DNA of 15,285 nucleotides from Candidatus Bathyarchaeota archaeon. GTDB taxonomy: Archaea > Thermoproteota > Bathyarchaeia > Bathyarchaeales > WAQA01. The stretch's first letter is position 1. The number at the start of each line of letters is the position of its first letter. The notes beneath the pieces were generated by a model. The model saw only the letters and a program-made list of their open reading frames with translations, had not been told where the DNA came from and ran no database searches. Of the stretch, positions 6,868 to 14,683 are shown piece after piece. The DNA lies in contig WAQA01000072.1 in the NCBI GenBank assembly GCA_015520475.1, positions 1 to 15,285 on the forward strand. The letters are read 5' to 3'. The position numbers and the translations under genes were made by a program.

Positions 6868-7916
6868 AGTATGAATCTCCAGACTATGTACGGATAAGCC
6901 TTGCAGCGGCGATAACGCTTGGCTTTATAGAGGGAAGATTCTTCCGTAACGCAAAGCTCCACTGCATAAATCTGTTATTGACGTATGAGGATGGATGTGT
7001 TGGGAGATGCGCATACTGTGGCCTCTCAAAGAGTAGGATTAACGTTGAATCCTGGAATGAGATGAGCTTCATCCGTGTTGAATGGCCTGTAATCGCGTTA
7101 GGAGATATCATCTCAAGGATCAGAAGTGGCTTCTGCCCCCATGTTGAACGTGTCTGCGTTTCCATGATAACCAATGTAAAGGCTCGGAGAGACCTGATAA
7201 CCGTCATAGAAAGACTGAGTAGGGAAGTAGATTTGATATCGGCCTTGATAACGCCTACGATAATAGATAGGGATTGGCTTTGCCGTCTAAAGAATTCAGG
7301 GGCTGAGATGGTTGGTATAGCGATAGACGCTGCAACGCCTGAACTCTTTGATAGGCTGAGGGGACGCGGAGTTAATGGGCCGCATAGATGGGATGTGTAC
7401 TGGAGAACTGTGGAGGAAGCCGTTAAAATATTCGGTAGAGGTAAGGTTGGAGTGCACCTCATAGCTGGTTTAGGAGAGACTGAGAGGGAGATGGTGGAGA
7501 CGATTCAGCACGCCTATGATATTGGGGCTCAAACACATCTCTTCTCATTCTATCCTGAAGATGGATCTCTAATGCAGGATCATCCGCAGCCTCCCATCGG
7601 AAGCTATAGGCGGATACAATTGGCAAGGTACCTCATAAACCATGGGATAATATCCGCTGATGATTTAAAATTTGATGGTGAAGGAAGAATAAGAGATTAT
7701 GGTCTAGATGGAGAATTATTAGATGAGATAATCGACAGCGGCCTTCCCTTCATGACATCTGGATGTCCAGGTAAAACATTGGAGAATGCATGTAACAGGC
7801 CATATGCTAACTGTACACCATACCAGGCATACATAGGCGAACTGAGAAATTACCCATTCAAACCGGATAAACGAGATATAGAAATAATCCGGGAACAACT
7901 CATCGAGTATCGGTAA
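6864..7916 (+). CDS. Radical SAM protein, LipS1/LipS2-type lipoyl synthase component
   Basis: Radical SAM enzyme (350 residues) with the cluster motif C45-VGR-C49-AY-C52 (CX3CX2C) and the TIM-barrel features expected of the family, such as GVHLIAGLGETEREMVET at about 197-214. The C-terminal part carries three more cysteines, C302, C311 and C318 (TSGCPGK...CNRPYANC), likely to ligate an auxiliary iron-sulfur cluster that could donate sulfur. In archaea without classical LipA, two radical SAM proteins (LipS1 and LipS2) jointly insert the two sulfurs into a protein-bound octanoyl group. The pairing here with a second such gene, a lipoate ligase and a lipoyl carrier supports this role. Which of the two it is cannot be decided here. 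GGAGGT at 6847-6852 supports the start. Confidence 0.75.
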   Translation: MKYESPDYVRISLAAAITLGFIEGRFFRNAKLHCINLLLTYEDGCVGRCAYCGLSKSRINVESWNEMSFIRVEWPVIALGDIISRIRSGFCPHVERVCVSMITNVKARRDLITVIERLSREVDLISALITPTIIDRDWLCRLKNSGAEMVGIAIDAATPELFDRLRGRGVNGPHRWDVYWRTVEEAVKIFGRGKVGVHLIAGLGETEREMVETIQHAYDIGAQTHLFSFYPEDGSLMQDHPQPPIGSYRRIQLARYLINHGIISADDLKFDGEGRIRDYGLDGELLDEIIDSGLPFMTSGCPGKTLENACNRPYANCTPYQAYIGELRNYPFKPDKRDIEIIREQLIEYR

Positions 7917-7962
7917 ACCGGAATGATATGTCACCACTGAATCTTTAGGTGGCGTCGAAGAG

Positions 7963-8967
7963 ATGAACCGTAACAACCTTCTCGATGAATGCTTCAGAAG
8001 AACAAGTGAACTTCCACGTCTAATCAAGGAAGCATATGATGTTAGAAGGAAGAATTTCCCGGACACCATATTCTTTTCGATGCCGGGTATGATACATTTC
8101 GAATCCTCCTTCTATAATGCTACGGATCCATACCGTTTCCCAGCGATATCCATCACGGGTGGAGAGTGCAGTCTCAACTGTGAACATTGTAAAGGAAGAA
8201 TATTGGAGTATATGTTCCATGCTGTAACCCCTAAAAGATTATTGAGGATATGCTCCGAGATAAGGGCGAGGGGTGGAAGCGGCTGTCTGATAAGCGGTGG
8301 ATCCTTAAAGAATGGAAGTGTACCATTGACAAAGTTTATCCCAGTAATAAAATATGCAAAGAAGAATCTTGGATTGAAGGTTGTAGTTCATACTGGAATA
8401 GTTACACCTAGACTTGCTGAGGCTCTAAGCAACGCCGGCGTCGACGCCGCCATGATTGACATAATAGGATCAGATGAAACCCTCAGGGAGATATGCCATC
8501 TAAACGTTGGCTGTCAAGTGTTTAATCGGTCACTCTCACTATTGGAGGAGTATGCTGTCCCTGTTGTACCGCATATAGTAGTAGGCATCCATCGTGGCAG
8601 ATTGAAGGGGGAGAAAGAAGCCTTAAAGATAATCATGCAGCATGAGCCTACGGCAATAGTTATCGTCGTCTTCATTCCGATGGAGGGAACTCCACTGGTG
8701 AATGCGAAGCCTCCAGATCCCCTCAGCGTCTTAAGAGTTATCCTCGCCGCTAGACTTATGATGCCTGACAAACCGTTGATACTGGGCTGCGCCAGGCCCC
8801 TTGGGACGTATAGATCCAGAATAGATGTTCTCGCCGTAAAAGCCGGGGTTAATGGAATGGCCTATCCAAGCGAGGAGGGATATCAAGTAGCTGAGAAGAT
8901 GAAACTGGATATCAGATTCTCAGATGAATGCTGTTCTCTAATATACAAGGAAATGATCGGGGAGTGA
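7963..8967 (+). CDS. Radical SAM protein, second LipS1/LipS2-type lipoyl synthase component (biotin-synthase-like)
   Basis: Radical SAM enzyme of 334 residues. SITGGECSLNCEHCKG carries the CX3CX2C motif with C69, C73 and C76; SGGS at 111-114 is the SAM-binding GGE-like motif. The C-terminal segment LGCARPLGTYRSRIDVLAVK (275-294) with AYPS after it resembles biotin-synthase-like proteins, and C276 and the C323-C324 pair may help bind an auxiliary cluster. Together with the upstream radical SAM protein it would form the two-part lipoyl synthase known from Thermococcus. A ribosome site AGGTGG lies at 7947-7952. The ligase gene begins directly after its stop codon, so the two are likely translated together. 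Confidence 0.75.
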   Translation: MNRNNLLDECFRRTSELPRLIKEAYDVRRKNFPDTIFFSMPGMIHFESSFYNATDPYRFPAISITGGECSLNCEHCKGRILEYMFHAVTPKRLLRICSEIRARGGSGCLISGGSLKNGSVPLTKFIPVIKYAKKNLGLKVVVHTGIVTPRLAEALSNAGVDAAMIDIIGSDETLREICHLNVGCQVFNRSLSLLEEYAVPVVPHIVVGIHRGRLKGEKEALKIIMQHEPTAIVIVVFIPMEGTPLVNAKPPDPLSVLRVILAARLMMPDKPLILGCARPLGTYRSRIDVLAVKAGVNGMAYPSEEGYQVAEKMKLDIRFSDECCSLIYKEMIGE

Positions 8968-10566
8968 ATGGTGAGACTCTGGAGGCTTATAGATACTGGA
9001 TGTAGATCCGCCGCTGAGAATATGGCGTTGGATGATGTAATTCTTGAATGTAGAGCTAAGAATCTAATTCCGAACACTATACGTTTCCTCCAATTTTCAC
9101 CTCCAGCCGTTCTGGTAGGGTATCATCAATCCGTCGAGCAGGAAGTGAGAATTGAATACTGCAGGGAGAAGGGAATAGATATAAATAGGCGTTTAACCGG
9201 TGGTGGAGCAATATTCTTTGATGAGAAATCATTGGGCTGGGAGATAATAGCGTCGAAGGAGGATCTGAACGTAAACTTTCCCTCGGAGAAGGTTTTTGAG
9301 TACATGTGTCGTGGAGCAGTGTTGGGGCTGAGGAATCTAGGAATAAAAGCCTCTTTCAGACCTAAAAACGATATTGAAGTTGATGGAAGGAAGATATCTG
9401 GTACCGGCGGCACAGAGAGGGGTGAAGCCTTCCTTTTCCAAGGCACTCTACTCGTCGACTTTGATGTTGAAACGATGATTAAGGCCTTAAAGATTCCAGT
9501 GATAAAACTGAGAGATAAGGAGATTGAATCCGTTAAGCAGAGAGTAACCAGTATAAAGCTTGAATTGGATTATTGCCCAGCGCCTGAAGAGATTAAGGAT
9601 GCATTAAGAAGAGGCTTCGAAGAAGCCTTCAATATTAAATTGGTCAGTGAGAAACTGTCAGATCTCGAAAACACCCTCTTAAGGGAGCGGCTGAGTAGAT
9701 TCAAGTCTAAGGAATGGATATTCCTTGATAGGCTTCCAATAAACGAGACGGCTGAGATATCGGCTGTTAAGAAGACTTATGGAGGACTTATCCGGGCATC
9801 CCTGGCGGTAGATAAGAGAGAAGCCATAATCAAGAGCATCCTAATAACAGGTGACTTCTTCATCTTTCCATTAAGAGCGATAATTGATCTTGAAGCTGCA
9901 TTAAAGGATTCCCCATGCAATCCCTCAGACATACTGAGAACAGTTAAAGGATTCTTCAAGAAGAATCGAGTATACATGCCTGGAGTGAAACCTGAAGACC
10001 TAGCTGAAGTGATCATAGAGGCTGTTAAGAAGATAAGTTATGAGAAGATTGGAATAAAAGCTGAAGAGGCCAATCATATATATGCAGTTAATGGAGAGGT
10101 AGTGGATGTTCTGAATGGTGGATGCGATGTTCTTCTCCTCCCATACTGTGCTAAGCCGCCCACCTGCAAGTATAGGTGGGAGGAGGGATGTATAAAATGC
10201 GGCGGATGCACTGTTGGTCAAGCATATGAATTAGCCGAGAAGGCTGGATTAAAACCTATAACAATACAGAATTTTGAGCATCTAATGGATGTACTTGCCG
10301 CTCTAAGAGAGAGCGGGGTTAAAGGGTATATAGGATGTTGCTGCGAAGCCTTCTACTGTAAGCATCAAAGAGATCTCGAAGAGGCTGGTATCCCAGGGAT
10401 AATTATAGATATAGATGACAAAACCTGCTATGAGCTCGGTTTAGAAGATCAAGCGCTTAAAGGAGCCTTCAATAGACAGACAAGACTGAGAATAAACATT
10501 CTCTCAAAGATGATAGATATGATAAACTGTGAAGGGAATATAGGGAAGGAAAAGTTGAGGCGATGA
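8968..10566 (+). CDS. lplA: Lipoate-protein ligase (LplA-LplB type) fused to a cysteine-rich DUF116 domain
   Basis: Enzyme that activates a lipoyl or octanoyl group with ATP and attaches it to a carrier lysine. Residues 1-230 are the LplA catalytic domain, with RRLTGGGAIFFDE at 74-86 and the lysine of DGRKISGTG (K142). Residues 240-355 match the accessory LplB-like C-terminal domain, so both halves are in one chain as in sLpl(AB). Residues 365-525 are a DUF116 domain carrying eleven cysteines, among them C386, C394, C400, C408, C411, C414, the triple C457-C459 and C464, suggestive of iron-sulfur or zinc binding. At 532 residues it is well beyond the usual 250-350. The ATG abuts the stop of the preceding radical SAM gene, with GGGGAG just upstream; its stop overlaps the next start by four bases. 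Domain calls are strong for the ligase and good for DUF116. Confidence 0.88.
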   Translation: MVRLWRLIDTGCRSAAENMALDDVILECRAKNLIPNTIRFLQFSPPAVLVGYHQSVEQEVRIEYCREKGIDINRRLTGGGAIFFDEKSLGWEIIASKEDLNVNFPSEKVFEYMCRGAVLGLRNLGIKASFRPKNDIEVDGRKISGTGGTERGEAFLFQGTLLVDFDVETMIKALKIPVIKLRDKEIESVKQRVTSIKLELDYCPAPEEIKDALRRGFEEAFNIKLVSEKLSDLENTLLRERLSRFKSKEWIFLDRLPINETAEISAVKKTYGGLIRASLAVDKREAIIKSILITGDFFIFPLRAIIDLEAALKDSPCNPSDILRTVKGFFKKNRVYMPGVKPEDLAEVIIEAVKKISYEKIGIKAEEANHIYAVNGEVVDVLNGGCDVLLLPYCAKPPTCKYRWEEGCIKCGGCTVGQAYELAEKAGLKPITIQNFEHLMDVLAALRESGVKGYIGCCCEAFYCKHQRDLEEAGIPGIIIDIDDKTCYELGLEDQALKGAFNRQTRLRINILSKMIDMINCEGNIGKEKLRR

Positions 10567-11627
10567 GAAGATTCGATGTTATAATCGTTGGCGGAGGACC
10601 AGCAGGCGTATCGGCTGCAATAAAATGCCTCGAGGAAGACTTGAATGTACTGTTAATAGAGCAGGGGGGAAGAAGAGGATACAAGCCATGCGGAGGAATA
10701 CTTACACGTGCCTGCTCCGATATTATACTGGAGAACCTAAACGTTAATGTGCCCAAAAGAGTATTCTGTAGTCCAGAGGAGCTGGGATTATTCTATGTAC
10801 CTCCTAGCGGTAGATCAAGAGGAGGATCCATCAGAAACTATAAACTTCTAAATATTAACCGTTCCCTCTTTGATCAATGGCTTCGAGAACTAGCCGAGAG
10901 TGTAGGTGTTCAAGTATGGTATAACTCTAAACTATTAAGACTGCATTCTTCACGGATGGTAAGGGCTGTCGTTGAGAAGAATGGGGATATGATCCATTTA
11001 ACCGCGAATTATCTGATTGGAGCTGACGGGGTCAACTCAAGGGTTAGGAGTCAGATGTTCAAGACTAAAAATAGAAGACTGAATGTTCTGCAAGAGTATT
11101 GGAGGGCGAGAGGTGACTTCGAAGATAACCTATACATCTTTCTCCGCGGAGATATATCCCCCACCCAAGCATATGTCATCCCAAAAGATAATCTGTATAT
11201 ACTTGGTTTAGGAGCATCTGAAAAGAAGATAGATCCAATATTAGAACGCATCTATAAATTCAGGAGGTGGCTCAAGAGAGACTTCTCCTTTAAACCCCTA
11301 TCCTTAATTAGGAGGGAGATTTGGGCTATTCCATACGGCTCCACCCTCGAGGGAAGAGATAACGTAATCCTTGTTGGAGATGCAGCTGGGCTCTGCAATC
11401 CCTTTTCAGGGGAAGGGATAAGATTTGCGATTGAAAGCGGCTTCGCCGCTGGAGAAGCAGTAAGAGAGGCGGTAATCAAGGACGCATCCCTTACAACAAT
11501 ATATAAGCGATATATCGAGGATATTGTCGGCTTCATAGGGCAAGTCTATAATTTCACTGCTGGAATGGAAGATGATGACAGAGAAAGATTTGTCAGTTCA
11601 GAGATTAAGCGTGTTACTCTCATCTGA
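10563..11627 (+). CDS. FAD-dependent oxidoreductase of the geranylgeranyl-reductase family (LipT-like)
   Basis: Flavoprotein of 354 residues. The N-terminal dinucleotide motif is IIVGGGPAGVSAA (G10, G12, G15), the family motif KPCGG is at 41-45 with a likely active cysteine C43, GADG is at 153-156, and the second FAD motif VGDAAGLCNPFSGEGI is at 271-286. By sequence alone it could be a geranylgeranyl reductase of archaeal lipid synthesis. Its start overlaps the ligase stop (ATGA), and in sHdr gene clusters a flavoprotein of this family, LipT, sits with lipS1, lipS2 and the ligase, so a role in lipoate assembly, perhaps supplying electrons to the radical SAM pair, is the better reading. Last gene of the plus-strand train. 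Confidence 0.8.
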   Translation: MRRFDVIIVGGGPAGVSAAIKCLEEDLNVLLIEQGGRRGYKPCGGILTRACSDIILENLNVNVPKRVFCSPEELGLFYVPPSGRSRGGSIRNYKLLNINRSLFDQWLRELAESVGVQVWYNSKLLRLHSSRMVRAVVEKNGDMIHLTANYLIGADGVNSRVRSQMFKTKNRRLNVLQEYWRARGDFEDNLYIFLRGDISPTQAYVIPKDNLYILGLGASEKKIDPILERIYKFRRWLKRDFSFKPLSLIRREIWAIPYGSTLEGRDNVILVGDAAGLCNPFSGEGIRFAIESGFAAGEAVREAVIKDASLTTIYKRYIEDIVGFIGQVYNFTAGMEDDDRERFVSSEIKRVTLI

Positions 11628-11637
11628 AGATGAGGTA

Positions 11638-11949
11638 TCATATAATCTCAAATGGCATTAAGGCATGGAACTCTATATTCTCTTTTTCGCAGATCTCTAT
11701 GAGCTTAGCCATAGCCTTCAAGTCAACCTCTTTTATCTCCTCTTCACTTGAACCCGTAACCTCTATAACTAAGCTCTTGTATCCTCCTCCGCAGCATGAG
11801 TATACGTCTCTATAAATCCCTATCTTGCATCGAGGGGGAAGAGCAATCTCTGATATGGCTGACTTAATCTTCTCCATTAAATAATCCACTTTTCTATCGC
11901 TCACCTTTATAAAGAAACACTCTCTACGGCTCACTTTAGACGTAGCCAT
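11638..11949 (-). CDS. Small conserved-looking protein of unknown function
   Basis: A 103-residue protein that I do not recognise. It has an alternating helix/strand pattern, with a helix around residues 19-34, a strand with IGIYRD near 43-48, the distinctive SCCGGGYKSL at 51-60, a strand (VIEVTG) and a long acidic helix at 67-91. Five cysteines (C11, C41, C52, C53, C87) and the CCGGG turn could bind metal or be redox active. The reverse-strand leader holds GAGGGTGG just before the ATG and a TATA-like TTATAT about 48 bases upstream. It is convergent with the LipT-like gene (10 bases apart) and divergent from the DUF362 gene, so it is a separate transcription unit. Confidence 0.65.
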   Translation of the reverse strand: MATSKVSRRECFFIKVSDRKVDYLMEKIKSAISEIALPPRCKIGIYRDVYSCCGGGYKSLVIEVTGSSEEEIKEVDLKAMAKLIEICEKENIEFHALMPFEII

Positions 11950-12040
11950 CCACCCTCAAAACCAAAACTACAACAGAAAATATGATGAGAAAGAGATATA
12001 AGAGTTACGTTAAGAGGGTACAGCTGCTCCTACAGCGAAG

Positions 12041-12050
12041 CTATATAAAA
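12041..12050 (+). promoter_or_regulatory. TATA box of the DUF362 gene
   Basis: CTATATAAAA lies 31 to 41 bases before the ATG at 12082, which would set the transcript start near 12070 and leave a leader of about 10 bases. This spacing equals that proposed for hdrC and supports the start chosen for the DUF362 gene. Confidence 0.6.
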
Positions 12051-12081
12051 ATGGAAGTGATTAGAATATTCCGGTGACTAA

Positions 12082-12936
12082 ATGGCGGAATTATCTACTG
12101 TATCAATAATAAAGGGTGAAAACCCTATTGATATGGTTGTTAAGGCTTTGGAGGCAGTCAAGGCTGAGAAAGCCTTCAAAAACGATGAAAAGATATTGAT
12201 AAAACCTAATTATATAAATGCAAGTCACCCATCAACTGGCATAACAACAGATGCAAGAGTTATTGATGGAGTAATTAAATTCTTGAAGGAGAAGGGCTTC
12301 CATAACTTAGTGATAGGTGAGGGAAGCGGCTTAGCCGATACTATGGCGGCCTTCAAGGTAGCTGGAGTTGATAAAGTAGCGGAACGATGGGGAATAAAAC
12401 TGATAGATCTGAACAAAGATGAGTACTTAACAGTTAACGTCCCCGACGTCCTTGCCCTGAAAACCGTTAACATTGCTAAGACAGCCTTAGAGAGTGCAGT
12501 GATAAGCGTGCCTAAACTGAAACTGCATAGAATGGCTGGAGTAACCTTAAGCATGAAGAATATGATGGGGGTTGTTAAGCCTAAAGGGCAGATACATCAT
12601 CCGCTTGGAAAGAAAATCGTTGATCTAGTCTCGGTCGTTAAGCCTAGGCTGGCTGTTATAGATGGTGTGATAGGAGGTGAGGGGCATGAACTGAGCGGGA
12701 GACCGGTTCAAATGAACATTGTAATAGCCGGTTTAGATCCAGTAGCCGTCGATACTGTGGGGGCGGAGGTCATGGGTTTCAATCATAGGAAAGTTGAGCA
12801 TATAATGTTAGCTGCTGAGAAGAATCTTGGAATATGCGATCTGAATAGGATAAGGGTTATTGGAAGATCCATAGAGAATGTTAGAAGAGTCTTTAAAAGA
12901 TCCTTCTCATACTATATACTCTCAAGGTTCAGTTAG
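12082..12936 (+). CDS. DUF362-family protein
   Basis: A 284-residue DUF362 protein. Typical family segments are visible: KILIKPNYINASHPSTGITT near 43-62, GEGSG at about 80, SVPKLKLHRMAGVTLSMKNMMGVVKPKG in the middle, and VIDGVIGGEGHELSGRP followed by AGLDPVAVDTVGAEVMGF. Many relatives carry a C-terminal 2x[4Fe-4S] ferredoxin; this one ends without it and has one cysteine only (in LGICDL). The biochemical role is not established. A good TATA box precedes it, so it is transcribed on its own. A small GGAGA/TCTCC hairpin (12936-12949) begins at the stop codon. Confidence 0.82.
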   Translation: MAELSTVSIIKGENPIDMVVKALEAVKAEKAFKNDEKILIKPNYINASHPSTGITTDARVIDGVIKFLKEKGFHNLVIGEGSGLADTMAAFKVAGVDKVAERWGIKLIDLNKDEYLTVNVPDVLALKTVNIAKTALESAVISVPKLKLHRMAGVTLSMKNMMGVVKPKGQIHHPLGKKIVDLVSVVKPRLAVIDGVIGGEGHELSGRPVQMNIVIAGLDPVAVDTVGAEVMGFNHRKVEHIMLAAEKNLGICDLNRIRVIGRSIENVRRVFKRSFSYYILSRFS

Positions 12937-13347
12937 GAGATGATTCTCCCCATCTAATAGATGTATACGCATCGATGCATCATTCCTCATTATATCCTTA
13001 ATCCTCACATCCCTCGAATGCTGAATCAACGAGACATCTCAAACTATTGGCTTACCAGGAATGGCTGGAAAGCCGGGTCTTTCAGGTGTGGAATGGATTG
13101 TTGTTGTTGGAAGGCTTAAATTGTGATGCATCATTTCTTGATGAGGGAGGGAAAGTTTAGAGGGGTGATGGACAATAGTCGATGGGCACCCCCTAGAAGC
13201 AGAACCAGCCGAGATGATGGAACCCCACATCCTATAGAAGCTAGAGGACATCAAATATAGAGTAACGCTGCATCCCTCATCAGTTATGGGTTTGGAATAT
13301 ATGATTGTGATGTACTTCAGCCGTCCATCCTTTTAGTGGTCGAGATA
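12937..13347. other. Gene-poor stretch with repeats and a possible decayed element
   Basis: No convincing intact gene lies in these 411 bases. It holds two perfect 10-bp palindromes, GCATCGATGC (12969-12978) and TGATGCATCA (13124-13133), and an 11-bp direct repeat, GATGCATCATT, at 12974-12984 and 13125-13135. Plus-strand frames from about 13045 to 13260 read as broken coding sequence (see the pseudogene entry). No tRNA or CRISPR signal was seen. Confidence 0.5.
13045..13260 (+). pseudogene. Possible decayed 3' end of a mobile-element protein (transposase-like)
   Basis: Two overlapping plus-strand frames give protein-like text that neither carries alone. One frame reads through LEGLNCDASFLDEGGKV (about 13107-13157); the other continues from 13141 as MREGKFRGVMDNSRW and ends with DDGTPHPIEARGHQI and a TAG at 13258. 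The style of the tail reminds me of 3' ends of archaeal IS605-type TnpB reading frames, but this is from memory and no catalytic motif remains. An equally likely reading is plain non-coding DNA. Confidence 0.22.
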
Positions 13348-14535
13348 TTATACAAAGTTCATTCCATACCATGGAACCGGGATTGGAAGTATCTTTTTCA
13401 GTATATCGTAAAGTTTCCCCTTTTCTATGAATTGGTCGATTGGGGTGTCCTTGCTTCCGAATATCAGTTTTGTAGCTTCAGCTACATCTTGGATGACTAC
13501 ACTTTCACTTTCATATCCTATGATGTAACTTCCATTCTCTTCTTTGAATCTTAGTTTCTCCGCTTCGCTATAGCCTATTATCTCCTCGAAGTATAGGCGC
13601 ATCCTCTCCATCAGTTGAGTGAAGTTTATTATCCGCAAGGTTCCGAAGGAATCGACTTCTTCAAGGTTCAGTTCTTTCTCCTTCATGTGAGCTATCATGA
13701 CATCGTCATATTTTGGTATCCGTATAGTTAATTCGTCTAGGCTGTAGTTCTGCATTATCCTGTTTAGGGACTCCATAATGGTTGATCTTTCACCTGCATA
13801 CTCGCAGATTCGGACTGGCGGGTTCTTCTTTCTTAAGCCAGGTATCACTTCACATGATCTCTCCATGTCAGGCAGTATGATATACGCTCTTGGAACATTC
13901 CCTTTCATGAGAAGTAAGAAGTCCGATTGTCTATTCAGTACATGTTTGCATTTAAATGCACGTTTATAGTCCTCAAGTCGTCTGAGGAACCGTACCGGCT
14001 CCCTTTGATAGATAGATGCCATAATATGGAGATCTTTTTCCTCTTCAATCTTTTTGATTTTTACATCATGACTTGAGAACTCTTCAGCCTCTCCAAGTTT
14101 TATGTTTACTTCATAGTCCGATCCAACTATTATCCTGCATCCAGCTTTTATGTAGAGTCTCCCAGCACCAGAGACCATCATAAAGTCAACGCCGTCTCTA
14201 TAGGCTTTCTCGCAGGCATCATTAAAGAGTCTAGTCGCCAACCCTCTCCTCCGATAATCAGGATGTGTACAGACAGCCCCGATACAGGCTACTTGTAGAA
14301 GGCAACCATACACTGAGAGGTACTGCTCGGTCATGCCGACATGCGATATAACCTCCCCATCTTCAACAATCACCCTTAGATTCTCAAGGTTATCTTCATT
14401 GAAGAGTTGAGGGTACTTATCAACTAAGCCCTTCCAGAAACAGATGTCCGCCAAGCGTTTCATCGATTGCATCTCTTCTATTCTTAATCCGCGAGGACCC
14501 TCCAAAAATGCAGCCTCCAACCGAGTATCATACAT
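13348..14535 (-). CDS. GNAT-family N-acetyltransferase, Eis-like
   Basis: Acetyl-CoA-dependent acetyltransferase of 395 residues. The N-terminal GNAT domain (about 16-140) shows GLRIEEMQSMKRLADICF at the start, then the acetyl-CoA loop in AVCTHPDYRRRGLATRLFND (87-106; R95-A100). The long remainder, with a second GNAT-like part and a C-terminal segment (about 320-390: EIIGYSEAEKLRF, SVVIQDVAEATKLIFG), suits the Eis type that ends in a sterol-carrier-like domain. The acetyl acceptor is unknown; Eis relatives modify amines on small molecules or proteins. The ATG at 14535 has AT-rich TATA-like sequence only about 10 bases before it, so the transcript may be leaderless or the promoter may lie elsewhere. 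Not visibly linked to the Hdr/lipoate block. Confidence 0.8.
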   Translation of the reverse strand: MYDTRLEAAFLEGPRGLRIEEMQSMKRLADICFWKGLVDKYPQLFNEDNLENLRVIVEDGEVISHVGMTEQYLSVYGCLLQVACIGAVCTHPDYRRRGLATRLFNDACEKAYRDGVDFMMVSGAGRLYIKAGCRIIVGSDYEVNIKLGEAEEFSSHDVKIKKIEEEKDLHIMASIYQREPVRFLRRLEDYKRAFKCKHVLNRQSDFLLLMKGNVPRAYIILPDMERSCEVIPGLRKKNPPVRICEYAGERSTIMESLNRIMQNYSLDELTIRIPKYDDVMIAHMKEKELNLEEVDSFGTLRIINFTQLMERMRLYFEEIIGYSEAEKLRFKEENGSYIIGYESESVVIQDVAEATKLIFGSKDTPIDQFIEKGKLYDILKKILPIPVPWYGMNFV

Positions 14536-14583
14536 TCTACATCCATATAATATTATTGTTTTTCTGATATGGATGAAAGGGGT

Positions 14584-14667
14584 TTATTTTTGGTTTTTCT
14601 TCACGAGTGAACCGCCCTCTGCGTTAGCGTGGTTCTCCTGCTTTGACATGCCTATGGAAGCCCCAAC
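14584..14667 (-). pseudogene. Possible 3' remnant of a transposase gene
   Basis: Between a TAA and a TAA on the minus strand lie 27 codons, starting VGASIGMSKQENHANAEGG and ending in a lysine-rich tail. This resembles the C-terminal tails of archaeal IS605/TnpB-type proteins as I recall them, with the body of the gene missing. It sits in the gap between the deacetylase-like gene and the GNAT gene. No insertion-sequence end or target duplication could be defined. Confidence 0.3.
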
Positions 14668-14683
14668 TTAGCTAACATCTCTC

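Noticed and set aside
6884..7462. 192-codon open frame on the minus strand
   Set aside because: It lies wholly inside the first radical SAM gene, is rich in Ser/Thr/Pro/Ile typical of antisense frames, and has no domain motif.
10563..11627. Geranylgeranyl reductase for membrane lipid saturation
   Set aside because: The fold and motifs fit, but the four-base overlap with the ligase gene and the known LipT role in lip clusters make lipoate assembly more likely. Kept as an alternative.
13039..13254. 71-codon open frame on the minus strand in the gene-poor stretch
   Set aside because: Composition is biased (Ser, Pro, His), there is no ribosome site or motif, and the plus strand gives more protein-like text.
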